A program made the translations under genes and the position numbers. Positions 1 through 5,028 of a stretch of 5,055 bases of DNA are shown one piece after another. Below the pieces are notes generated by a model, which was not told the origin of the DNA, searched no databases, and saw only the letters and a program-made list of their open reading frames with translations. Location: NCBI GenBank assembly GCA_045597345.1, contig JAZLJW010000223.1:1-5055 (forward strand), written 5' to 3'. Position 1 is the first letter of the stretch, and each line of letters opens with the position of its first letter. The stretch comes from Treponema_I sp045597345. Lineage in GTDB: Bacteria; Spirochaetota; Spirochaetia; Treponematales; Treponemataceae.

Positions 1-2
1 CC

Positions 3-68
3 CCAGATCCAAACTCACTGAACCTTGCACTGCACCCCAGCGACCCCCGCAAACTGGTAATTGCCTGA
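3..68 (+). CDS. C-terminal end of an unidentified protein (partial)
   Basis: An open frame enters from the left edge and ends at a TGA at 66-68. It would encode the tail PDPNSLNLALHPSDPRKLVIA. The residue mix and the codons used (CTG, AAC, GCA, CGC) resemble the other genes here. The competing frame (stop at 86-88) gives a less protein-like, Pro/Thr/Arg-rich tail. Twenty-one residues are too few to name a family. The stop lies 16 bases before repeat copy A, the same gene-end/repeat arrangement seen at 3059. Confidence is limited because only the last codons are visible. Confidence 0.4.
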   Translation, partial: PDPNSLNLALHPSDPRKLVIA

Positions 69-164
69 CAGTTTCAAGAAAAAGGTAGGGATTAATTGAC
101 CAGTGCTCAATACGTATATGAAAAATCTACCGGCGTGCTGGTGACTGAAAAAAACGCTAGCTAG

Positions 165-261
165 ATTAGATATTGGCCGCCATGGATGGCGGCGTAAACT
201 GGTGGGTTTTGCGTCAGCAAAACTCAGTAAGGTTGTGTTGCACGGATGCAACACAACCGAC
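165..261 (+). repeat. 97-bp three-hairpin module within copy A
   Basis: This segment is present in copies A and C (3363-3459) but cleanly absent from copy B, where the flanking sequences GCTAG and CGTCGCTACAGG are joined at 3145/3146. It carries three perfect hairpins in a row (176-193, 206-223, 231-258). Copies A and C differ at a single base within it (G202 versus T3400), which lies in the spacer between the first and second hairpins. The all-or-none presence suggests a cassette that can be gained or lost as one piece. Confidence 0.75.
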
Positions 262-274
262 CGTCGCTACAGGT

Positions 275-341
275 GAAGCCCGGCAAGGAAACTATCGTTC
301 GTCCATGCTCACCGCATGGACGCCGGGCTTCGACAGTTTTT
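275..341 (+). terminator. Terminator-like nested hairpin and T-run in copy A
   Basis: A perfect 10-bp stem (275-284 with 322-331) encloses a perfect 9-bp inner hairpin with loop TCACC (300-322). TTTTT follows at 337-341. The T-run is five bases away from the stem, so this is not a textbook intrinsic terminator. The orientation fits termination of the plus-strand gene ending at 68. There is no T-run on the other side, so it is a poor terminator for the transporter. Confidence 0.35.
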
Positions 342-408
342 GCACGTTCTCATCCCATCTACCGGTTTTTCAGTTTCTCATCATTTTCAATACAACCCTA
401 CGTTTTGT

Positions 409-1836
409 TTACCGACCGCGTGATACTTTCAGTTCAGCGTACAGCTTTTCAAGATTCTTCTTATTCAGGCTGTAGCAGAAATTCAGCAGGAACCACATAA
501 CAGCCAGCACAATGGCAGGTACCAACGTAGCCATGGTATACAGCCGTGAAGTTACTTCAGCAGTCTGTACCGTAGCATCAACATTATATCCGATTACCGA
601 AAGCAACACCGGAACACCAACACCAGCCAGCGTCTGTCCCAGCTTACGGGTAAACGAATAAACAGCGTAACTGGTACCTTCTTCACGGCGGCCAGTCTTG
701 TTTTCATGGTAATCAATAACATCCATAACCAGCGCCCACACTTCCAGAATCAGGAAGGTCTGACCAGCACTCGACAGGAACAGCAGGGCCATGAATACGG
801 TTGAATTTGCTGCCAGCGGAGTAAATCCGATTCCATACATAACAAAACTGATGATTGCGGAAAGAAGCAGACCAAAAGAACACAGTTCTTTTTTACCCCA
901 TTTGCGAACCAGTTTTCCTACAACAGGCAGGAACATAGCCATAGGAACATAGGTACATACGGTTACCAGACCGTACAGCCCAGGTTTCTGGTAGTAATTC
1001 TTGAACAGATAGTTATAGGTTGTCTGGGTGTACATCTGGAATGCAATCAGCAGCATGGAGACCAGACACAGGAAAATAAACGGTGGGTTCTTCAAAAGGT
1101 CGCCAACGGTGCGGAATACATGCATTTTTGCAGGCTGTCCGTTCTCTGGAATATCCTTATCAAGTACAACAATACGTTCCTTTGTCCCCTTAAAATGCAG
1201 CCAGTAAATAAGAACGCTGAGCACTGCAATACAGGCTACAGCAACAGTCATCTTGTTTGGATCCAGTGCTTTTGCCGTGGTACCGTCTGCCAGAGTAACA
1301 GTGGTATACACAACCATAGGCAGAACAATCATTGAAGGAATATTTCCAAAGCCGGCACCAACAGAACGCCATACAGAAAGTGCACTGCGTTCAGCAGGAT
1401 CATCCGTAATAACAGAAGCAAGGGAACCGAATGGAATATTTACACCGGTATACATCATGCCGTACAGAATGTAAGTTACGTAGGCAAATACCAGATAGCC
1501 GGAAGGACTCAGGCCTGGAATTTTTACGAACATAAGGACAGCAGAAATGGCCAGAGGAATGGAAGCTCCCATTACGTAGGGACGGAAGCGGCCATATTTG
1601 GTAGGACGCCGGCTGTCAATAAAACCACCCCACATAGGGTCATTAATGGCATCCCAGATACGGGCAACCAGCATAAGCATCGTAATTGATGCCAGCGGAA
1701 TGTGCAGGCAGTCCGTATAGAACATGGTTAAAAACGATGAAATCAACGAAAAGGTCAAAACGCCGCCAAAGTCACCGCATGCGTATGCCATCTTCTCTTT
1801 TGTCGTAATTCCCGAAGTCGGGCTCTTTTCAGACAT
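409..1836 (-). CDS. GPH-family sugar:cation symporter (MFS-type transporter)
   Basis: This 475-aa inner-membrane protein belongs to the glycoside-pentoside-hexuronide:cation symporter family (MelB-like), whose members import a sugar or glycoside with H+ or Na+. The N-terminus has KMAYACGDFGG (15-25). The family signature ARIWDAINDPMWGG (58-71) carries D62 and D66, matching the cation-site pair D55/D59 of MelB, and is followed by a YGRFRPY loop (81-87). YTGVNIPFGSLA (129-140) has Asn133 where MelB has Asp124. DVIDYHENKTGRREEG (372-387) carries K380, the likely match of MelB Lys377. Hydrophobic stretches fit 12 membrane helices, and the length is typical. The start is supported by AAAGGAG at 1843-1849, six bases upstream. 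The substrate cannot be read from sequence. There is no adjacent hydrolase gene or regulator, and the gene appears monocistronic. Confidence 0.93.
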   Translation of the reverse strand: MSEKSPTSGITTKEKMAYACGDFGGVLTFSLISSFLTMFYTDCLHIPLASITMLMLVARIWDAINDPMWGGFIDSRRPTKYGRFRPYVMGASIPLAISAVLMFVKIPGLSPSGYLVFAYVTYILYGMMYTGVNIPFGSLASVITDDPAERSALSVWRSVGAGFGNIPSMIVLPMVVYTTVTLADGTTAKALDPNKMTVAVACIAVLSVLIYWLHFKGTKERIVVLDKDIPENGQPAKMHVFRTVGDLLKNPPFIFLCLVSMLLIAFQMYTQTTYNYLFKNYYQKPGLYGLVTVCTYVPMAMFLPVVGKLVRKWGKKELCSFGLLLSAIISFVMYGIGFTPLAANSTVFMALLFLSSAGQTFLILEVWALVMDVIDYHENKTGRREEGTSYAVYSFTRKLGQTLAGVGVPVLLSVIGYNVDATVQTAEVTSRLYTMATLVPAIVLAVMWFLLNFCYSLNKKNLEKLYAELKVSRGR

Positions 1837-1945
1837 ATAGTTCTCCTTTAAAGCTTCCGCGGCAGCGGTCGCACACGGATGTACGATATCGCAGCTTGCG
1901 AAGCAGGATGCATGTGAAAAAAATACACGGATGTATATTTTTCAC
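1829..1945 (-). CDS. Possible 38-aa leader peptide of the transporter
   Basis: A GTG at 1945-1943 opens a frame of 38 codons ending at TGA 1831-1829. That stop overlaps the transporter start in the sequence ATGTCTGA. The peptide begins (M)KNIHPCIFFTCILLRKL and later has the CxxC motif CDRC. A perfect Shine-Dalgarno, AAGGAGG, lies at 1953-1947, but only one base separates it from the GTG, which is too close for efficient initiation. The start is also inside a hairpin (1914-1945). Overlap with the next gene would allow translational coupling. Equally, it may be a chance frame through a structured leader. Confidence 0.2.
   Translation of the reverse strand: MKNIHPCIFFTCILLRKLRYRTSVCDRCRGSFKGELYV
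1868..1887. promoter_or_regulatory. Second CGGA-loop hairpin in the transporter leader
   Basis: GTCGCACA and TGTACGAT pair at seven of eight positions (one G/T wobble, one C/A mismatch) around loop CGGA (1876-1879). With the hairpin at 1914-1945 it shares the 11-bp direct repeat ACACGGATGTA (1873-1883 and 1925-1935), start to start 52 bp, close to five helical turns. That spacing would suit a pair of protein-binding sites on one DNA face, but an RNA role is just as possible. Confidence 0.35.
1914..1945. promoter_or_regulatory. Long hairpin with CGGA loop in the divergent intergenic region
   Basis: GTGAAAAAAATACA and TGTATATTTTTCAC pair with one A/A mismatch, leaving the loop CGGA (1928-1931). 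The apex octamer CACGGATG (1926-1933) is the same as in hairpin 231-258 of copy A and 3429-3456 of copy C, although the stem sequences differ. It lies in the 5' leader of the transporter, next to the AAGGAGG at 1947-1953. It might act as an operator, an RNA leader structure or a remnant of a repeat. The function is not known. Confidence 0.5.
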
Positions 1946-2003
1946 GCCTCCTTATTTAGTATTTTTCAGCAACAGAATAATTGTACCATGATATTTTAAA
2001 TCC

Positions 2004-3059
2004 ATGGGAAACAGGCCACTATCAGTAAACAGATGGCACAGTTTGAACTACACTAACACCATGACCTTACAAAATGAATTTCTGCCGTATATCTTACCTT
2101 CAAAAGATATGCGTACCTGCTGCATCGCTGAAAACCGTATCTTCCTCCCCTGGGAAACAGCCAGTCTTCTGTATATGAATACTCATATACCCTTTGCAAA
2201 GCGGCAGGAACTTTTCAAACAACTTGCAGAACACATTGAATCCACAAATCCATCTAAAACAGAGAATGTTGCATATCCTCATATTTCAGATTTCGATGTA
2301 CTGAATCAGCTGAAAAATCACATAGCCCATGAAGAATTTCTTTTGGACAAGTTTTATGACAGCCATGAAGGCACGTATTCCTATGTAATTCACAACGAAA
2401 ATGATGATTACCGCGCAGCACGATACGAATACTTCTATTCCACTGCAGAAAAAGCCAAAGCCGATGCATTACAGGAATTGGAAAAATACCACAGAAAAGA
2501 AAATGGTGAATACGAAACCAACGAAATCCGGATTACCAGGTTCTTCATAGATAAACGTACTACTTTGGAAGGAATTTTTACACTGAAAGGAGAACTGCAA
2601 TCCCTCTATTTCTGTGGAGAAAACATCCTGTCAATTCTTCCGGAAAACTTCCAGCGATATTATGACTTACCCAATCCAGACTATTTTGCAGAAAAATATG
2701 TCCATTTACCCCACCCCTTCCGAGCCGTCGATTTTGTCCGGACCATAGGTGAAAAAGATATTGGCATTTATACCGGCGACAAAAATGACGAATCGTATCA
2801 CCAGAATCAAATTCGTCTGAAAAAACTGGCATCAAATCCAAAGCTTATATTTCCTATTGATTTTTCAGATATTTCCTGTCGTGTAGAGTACTTCGACCCA
2901 AAATTGAAGCTTTTTTCACACAGTCATCCCAGTTTGACCGATCTGGAAAAAGTAGATCTGCCGGAAGATTTCAAATACAAAGATTTGTTTGTTACCGCCT
3001 CAGAATTACTTCGTAGCGGCGGCTCCATTGAAGTACTGCAGCAGTATCTGGATACATAG
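2004..3059 (+). CDS. Hypothetical protein, unknown family (351 aa, or 332 aa from 2061)
   Basis: This is a long open frame with consistent coding character that I do not recognise. The product is soluble, with no signal peptide or membrane helix, and is rich in Tyr, Phe, Glu and Lys. It has a basic, aromatic mid-region (KYHRKENGEYETNEIRITRF) and the C-terminus SELLRSGGSIEVLQQYLDT. Neither start has a clear Shine-Dalgarno. ATG 2061 (MTLQNEFLPYILPSKDM) may be the true start, because the 19 residues before it (MGNRPLSVNRWHSLNYTNT) look unlike the rest. The gene is divergent from the transporter, so the two could share control through 1837-2003. Repeat copy B begins only a few bases after its TAG stop. 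It could be a DUF-type cytosolic protein, but no function is assigned. Confidence 0.8.
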   Translation: MGNRPLSVNRWHSLNYTNTMTLQNEFLPYILPSKDMRTCCIAENRIFLPWETASLLYMNTHIPFAKRQELFKQLAEHIESTNPSKTENVAYPHISDFDVLNQLKNHIAHEEFLLDKFYDSHEGTYSYVIHNENDDYRAARYEYFYSTAEKAKADALQELEKYHRKENGEYETNEIRITRFFIDKRTTLEGIFTLKGELQSLYFCGENILSILPENFQRYYDLPNPDYFAEKYVHLPHPFRAVDFVRTIGEKDIGIYTGDKNDESYHQNQIRLKKLASNPKLIFPIDFSDISCRVEYFDPKLKLFSHSHPSLTDLEKVDLPEDFKYKDLFVTASELLRSGGSIEVLQQYLDT

Positions 3060-3065
3060 TAAACG

Positions 3066-3285
3066 GAGGGCTGGATTGAATACCAATAGAACTGGGATTT
3101 GAAAAACCTATCGACGTGCTGATAACGTGCAAAACCGCTCGCTAGCGTCGCTACAGGCGAAGCCCGGTAAAGAAACTATCGTTCGTCCATGCTGACCGCA
3201 TGGACGCCGGACTTCGACAGTTTTTGCACGTTCTCATCCCATCTACCGGTTTTTCAGTTTCCCATCATTTTCAATACATCCCTAC
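3066..3285 (+). repeat. Intergenic repeat, copy B (lacks the 97-bp module)
   Basis: From about 3097 to 3285 this aligns with copy A, except that A's 165-261 is missing at 3145/3146. The right end (3216-3285) matches A's 332-401 with two differences and ends in the same CCCTAC. The left boundary is approximate: GAGGG near 3066 weakly matches A's GTAGGG, and the resulting length plus 97 equals the 317-319 bp of the full copies. The nested hairpin 3159-3215 is kept, with one substitution in the outer stem (C/A on plus, G/T wobble on minus) and loop TGACC instead of TCACC. TTTTT follows at 3221-3225, in the right orientation to end transcription of the preceding gene. Confidence 0.75.
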
Positions 3286-3362
3286 GTATTAATTAACCAG
3301 CGCTCAATAAGTATTTGAAAAATCTACCGACATGCTGGTGACTGAAAAAAAACGCTAGCTAG

Positions 3363-3459
3363 ATTAGATATTGGCCGCCATGGATGGCGGCGTAAACTGT
3401 TGGGTTTTGCGTCAGCAAAACTCAGTAAGGTTGTGTTGCACGGATGCAACACAACCGAC
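3363..3459 (+). repeat. 97-bp three-hairpin module within copy C
   Basis: Second occurrence of the module seen at 165-261, with one base difference (T3400), which lies between hairpins. It contains the perfect hairpins 3374-3391 (stem GCCGCCAT), 3404-3421 (stem GTTTTGC, loop GTCA) and 3429-3456 (12-bp stem, loop CGGA). Confidence 0.75.
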
Positions 3460-3472
3460 CGTCGCTATTGGT

Positions 3473-3542
3473 GAAGCCCGGCATAGAAACTATCGTTCGT
3501 CCATGCTCACCGCATGGACGCCGGGCTTCAACAATTTTTTTT
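3473..3542 (+). terminator. Terminator-like nested hairpin with T8 run in copy C
   Basis: The outer stem GAAGCCCGGC/GCCGGGCTTC (3473-3482 with 3520-3529) encloses the inner stem CGTCCATGC/GCATGGACG (3498-3506 with 3512-3520). A run of eight T follows at 3535-3542, five bases beyond the stem. This is the strongest terminator candidate among the three copies. It would end plus-strand transcripts arriving from 2004-3059 and separate that gene from the macro-domain cluster. Confidence 0.4.
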
Positions 3543-3646
3543 CAGTCCCCATCCTGCCTCCCGATTTTTCAGCTTCCTCAAATAACGTTAATTAATACGT
3601 ACAACAGTTTTCCAACAGAACGGACAATTCCTATAGTAAAGAGAAC

Positions 3647-4195
3647 ATGAAGATATATTTATTAGACAGAAACCCGGAAATGATTCTCGAATGGAAGAAA
3701 CAGTTTAGCAGCACTGTAGACGTTGAAATTGTTCTGGATGATTTTGAGCATTTTATGGACACCCATGAAGTACAATGCATTGTGTCGCCGGCAAATTCCT
3801 ATGGTCTTATGGATGGTGGTTATGATGCCGCCATTACGGATTATTTTGGCATTGATCTGATGCTTAATGTTCAAAATTACATTTTGGAGAATTATTTTGG
3901 GGAACAACCGGTAGGTTCCAGTTTCATCATCGATATCCCCGGAACACGACAAAAACTGATTCACACCCCCACCATGCGGATTCCCTCACAGATTAAAGAC
4001 CCGAACATAGTCTATCAGTGTATGAGAACCACCCTTATGGCGGCCATGCAGAATAACGTTGAAAGCATAGTCATACCAGCTTTTGGGGCCGCTACCGGAA
4101 AAGTTCCCCGTCAAACAATTGCAAAACTTATGAAATCTGCCTACAACCAGATACAAAATCCGCCGGTTGAACTTTCTTGGGATGTGATTATTTGA
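3647..4195 (+). CDS. Macro-domain protein (ADP-ribose-binding fold)
   Basis: This 182-aa protein is essentially a single macro domain, a fold that binds ADP-ribose or related nucleotides and in some members removes ADP-ribose from targets. The first ligand loop is SPANSYGLMDGGYDAAI (47-63), with the Asn-Ser and Gly-Gly expected there. It is followed by a short insertion, then the strand IHTPTMRIP (105-113), and the second ligand loop IPAFGAATGKVP (143-154). The spacing and the TPTMR segment fit a broadly distributed bacterial macro-domain subgroup, distinct from the classical GGGV-type O-acetyl-ADP-ribose deacetylases. Activity versus simple binding cannot be told from sequence. The ribosome site is weak (AGAG at 3640-3643), and a TATAGT hexamer at 3632-3637 lies too close to the start to be a confident promoter. 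It is first in a three-gene plus-strand cluster. Confidence 0.85.
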   Translation: MKIYLLDRNPEMILEWKKQFSSTVDVEIVLDDFEHFMDTHEVQCIVSPANSYGLMDGGYDAAITDYFGIDLMLNVQNYILENYFGEQPVGSSFIIDIPGTRQKLIHTPTMRIPSQIKDPNIVYQCMRTTLMAAMQNNVESIVIPAFGAATGKVPRQTIAKLMKSAYNQIQNPPVELSWDVII

Positions 4196-4217
4196 AATTA
4201 AGAAGGAGCTTATATTC

Positions 4218-4601
4218 ATGCCGGATACAAGACTTGAAGATTTTTTGACAAACAGTTTCTCTGTTACCGGTGCGTACATTGCATTGAATACTACGCTAAA
4301 GAATTTTTTAGTGCTGGTACACAATAATTCCAGACTGCTCCCTTCATTTCAGAAAGCATCTGAACAATCACTGATTGCAGATATACAGTCTATTTCTGAC
4401 AACAATACCATACTCGGCGACGGCAACAAGCTTATGGAGCAAAAATCCGAATTTCTCAAAATGATCGAGTCCACTCACCACATACATTTTACAGAATCAC
4501 AGAAATCGTTCCTGATAAAAATCATACAACAGTTTTACGACATCCAGATCAGAGAATTTGAACTACGTCATCAAGAAAAATCTGAATTACAAGCACCATA
4601 A
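4218..4601 (+). CDS. Hypothetical helical protein (127 aa)
   Basis: Not recognised. The product is predicted by eye to be mostly alpha-helical and cytosolic, with no signal peptide or convincing membrane helix. The N-terminal half has a moderately hydrophobic stretch (TGAYIALNTTLKNFLVLVH). The C-terminal third, from FTESQKSFLIKIIQQF, is charged and could form a coiled coil. The start is well supported by AAGGAG at 4203-4208, nine bases before ATG. It lies 22 bases after the macro-domain gene and 14 bases before the next gene, so co-transcription is likely. A partner or adaptor role for the macro-domain protein is only a guess from position. Confidence 0.75.
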   Translation: MPDTRLEDFLTNSFSVTGAYIALNTTLKNFLVLVHNNSRLLPSFQKASEQSLIADIQSISDNNTILGDGNKLMEQKSEFLKMIESTHHIHFTESQKSFLIKIIQQFYDIQIREFELRHQEKSELQAP

Positions 4602-4615
4602 GGAAAATACCTTAA

Positions 4616-4828
4616 ATGACTGAATGGACACTACGGAAACCCGAAAGAGAATTATACCAGCTTGTTCAAAGACTCCGCTTAACAGCTGCTGCAATCGAAA
4701 CATTCATGGTAACCGGAGAAAAAGCAGGTCAAGTCCAAAAATACGCATTTAAATCGAGTTTTGTATCCCTTGCGTACGGATTATCGGCACAATTTCTTGT
4801 AAAAAAGCCGGAATACCCTGAAATTTGA
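4616..4828 (+). CDS. Small hypothetical protein (70 aa)
   Basis: Not recognised. It is a short basic, helical product: an N-terminal charged helix (KPERELYQLVQRLRLTAAAIETF) and a second segment with small and hydrophobic residues (SSFVSLAYGLSAQFL). The Shine-Dalgarno AAGGA (4600-4604) overlaps the TAA stop of the preceding gene, which suggests translational coupling. TAAGG (4599-4603) can pair with CCTTA (4610-4614) and would partly hide that site. The frame has normal codon use, but the small size and lack of known relatives keep confidence moderate. It could be the remnant of a longer gene. Confidence 0.55.
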   Translation: MTEWTLRKPERELYQLVQRLRLTAAAIETFMVTGEKAGQVQKYAFKSSFVSLAYGLSAQFLVKKPEYPEI

Positions 4829-4985
4829 TGAAATGTCATGCAATATACTGAAACACGTTAAAAAATGCGGGATTATGCTAAAAAGCAGCCAGTTTGTGCA
4901 AAAAATCATCCAAAACATGCCTGAAAAACAGGATGAAAAAGTGTGTTATGTAAAAAAAGCCTCTGTAGTTAAAAAAAGGTTATGT
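4829..4985. other. A-rich non-coding stretch with short imperfect repeats
   Basis: No gene is supported here; the longest plus-strand frame is a 19-codon ATG at 4865 without a ribosome site. GTTATGTAAAAAAAGC at 4945-4960 recurs at 4979-4996 with two extra A, and a weaker copy (TGTAGTTAAAAAAAGG) sits between at 4964-4979. A short hairpin CCTG-AAAAA-CAGG lies at 4920-4932 without a following T-run. Read on the minus strand, the repeats are copies of the T-tract tail of the tRNA terminator. Confidence 0.5.
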
Positions 4986-5024
4986 AAAAAAAAAGCTCCG
5001 AAACCGAAGTCTCGAAGCTTTTTT
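4986..5024 (-). terminator. Rho-independent terminator of the tRNA gene, UUCG tetraloop
   Basis: On the minus strand the stem reads AAAAAAGCTTCGAGAC, loop TTCG, then GTTTCGGAGCTTTTTT, continuing into a run of nine T. It has 16 pairs, two of them G/T wobbles. Those two positions would be C/A mismatches on the plus strand, so the minus strand is the intended one. The C(UUCG)G closing is an extra-stable tetraloop. It starts just after the tRNA 3' end. It may also stop transcripts of the macro-domain cluster coming the other way, though less well. Confidence 0.8.
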
Positions 5025-5028
5025 GAGG

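Larger units (their letters stand above)
85..401 (+). repeat. Intergenic hairpin-rich repeat, copy A (about 317 bp)
   Basis: This stretch is repeated almost base for base in copy C (3283-3601) and, without a 97-bp internal module, in copy B (about 3066-3285). It begins GTAGGG and ends CCCTAC, a 6-bp inverted terminal repeat. Internal hairpins are: 176-193 (8-bp stem GCCGCCAT), 206-223 (7-bp stem GTTTTGC, loop GTCA), 231-258 (12-bp stem, loop CGGA), and a nested structure at 275-331 (10-bp outer stem GAAGCCCGGC, 9-bp inner stem CGTCCATGC at 300-322). It lies between the partial gene and the 3' end of the transporter gene, ending 7 bases before the transporter stop codon. No transposase is encoded, so it resembles a MITE-like or REP-like element. 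Open frames inside it do not look like genes. Confidence 0.85.
3283..3601 (+). repeat. Intergenic repeat, copy C, with 15-bp inverted terminal repeats (319 bp)
   Basis: This is a full-length copy carrying the 97-bp module (3363-3459). It begins TACGTATTAATTAAC (3283-3297) and ends GTTAATTAATACGTA (3587-3601), a perfect 15-bp inverted repeat. It joins copy B head-to-tail with three bases shared. Hairpins are at 3374-3391, 3404-3421 and 3429-3456, with the nested pair at 3473-3529. All stems are identical to copy A; the differences fall in spacers. The last 70 bases are diverged from the A and B tails. No obvious target-site duplication is seen. It lies upstream of the macro-domain gene and may carry or block its promoter. 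Confidence 0.85.

Noticed and set aside
15..254. Minus-strand 79-codon frame at the left edge
   Set aside because: Most of it is the reverse complement of repeat copy A hairpins. It has no ribosome site and a low-likelihood composition, and the plus-strand frame ending at 68 is more protein-like.
85..401. CRISPR array reading of the repeats
   Set aside because: The repeats are long (about 317 bp), few, internally structured and not separated by uniform unique spacers. No cas gene is present.
173..475. Plus-strand frame of 100 codons (MAAMDGGVNWWVLRQQ...) in repeat copy A
   Set aside because: It runs through the hairpin stems of the repeat and on into the antisense of the transporter. The same frame in copy C (3371-3595) differs by amino-acid-changing substitutions confined to hairpin spacers, which argues for structure, not coding. 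It also starts at TTG without a ribosome site.
1811..1822. CCCG-AAGT-CGGG hairpin just inside the transporter gene
   Set aside because: It has only four pairs and lies in codons 5-9 of the gene. This is likely chance, with no T-run or overlap with the ribosome site.
3371..3595. Plus-strand 74-codon frame in repeat copy C
   Set aside because: This is the counterpart of the frame in copy A. Its end is unrelated to that of copy A, and copy B has the module deleted, so no conserved protein is supported.
3608..3637. Promoter TTTTCC / TATAGT for the macro-domain gene
   Set aside because: The -35 match is poor, and the implied transcript would start only about three bases before the ATG, leaving no room for a leader.
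4865..4924. 19-codon plus-strand frame (MRDYAKKQPVCAK...)
   Set aside because: It is very short, lies in A-rich low-complexity DNA and has no Shine-Dalgarno.
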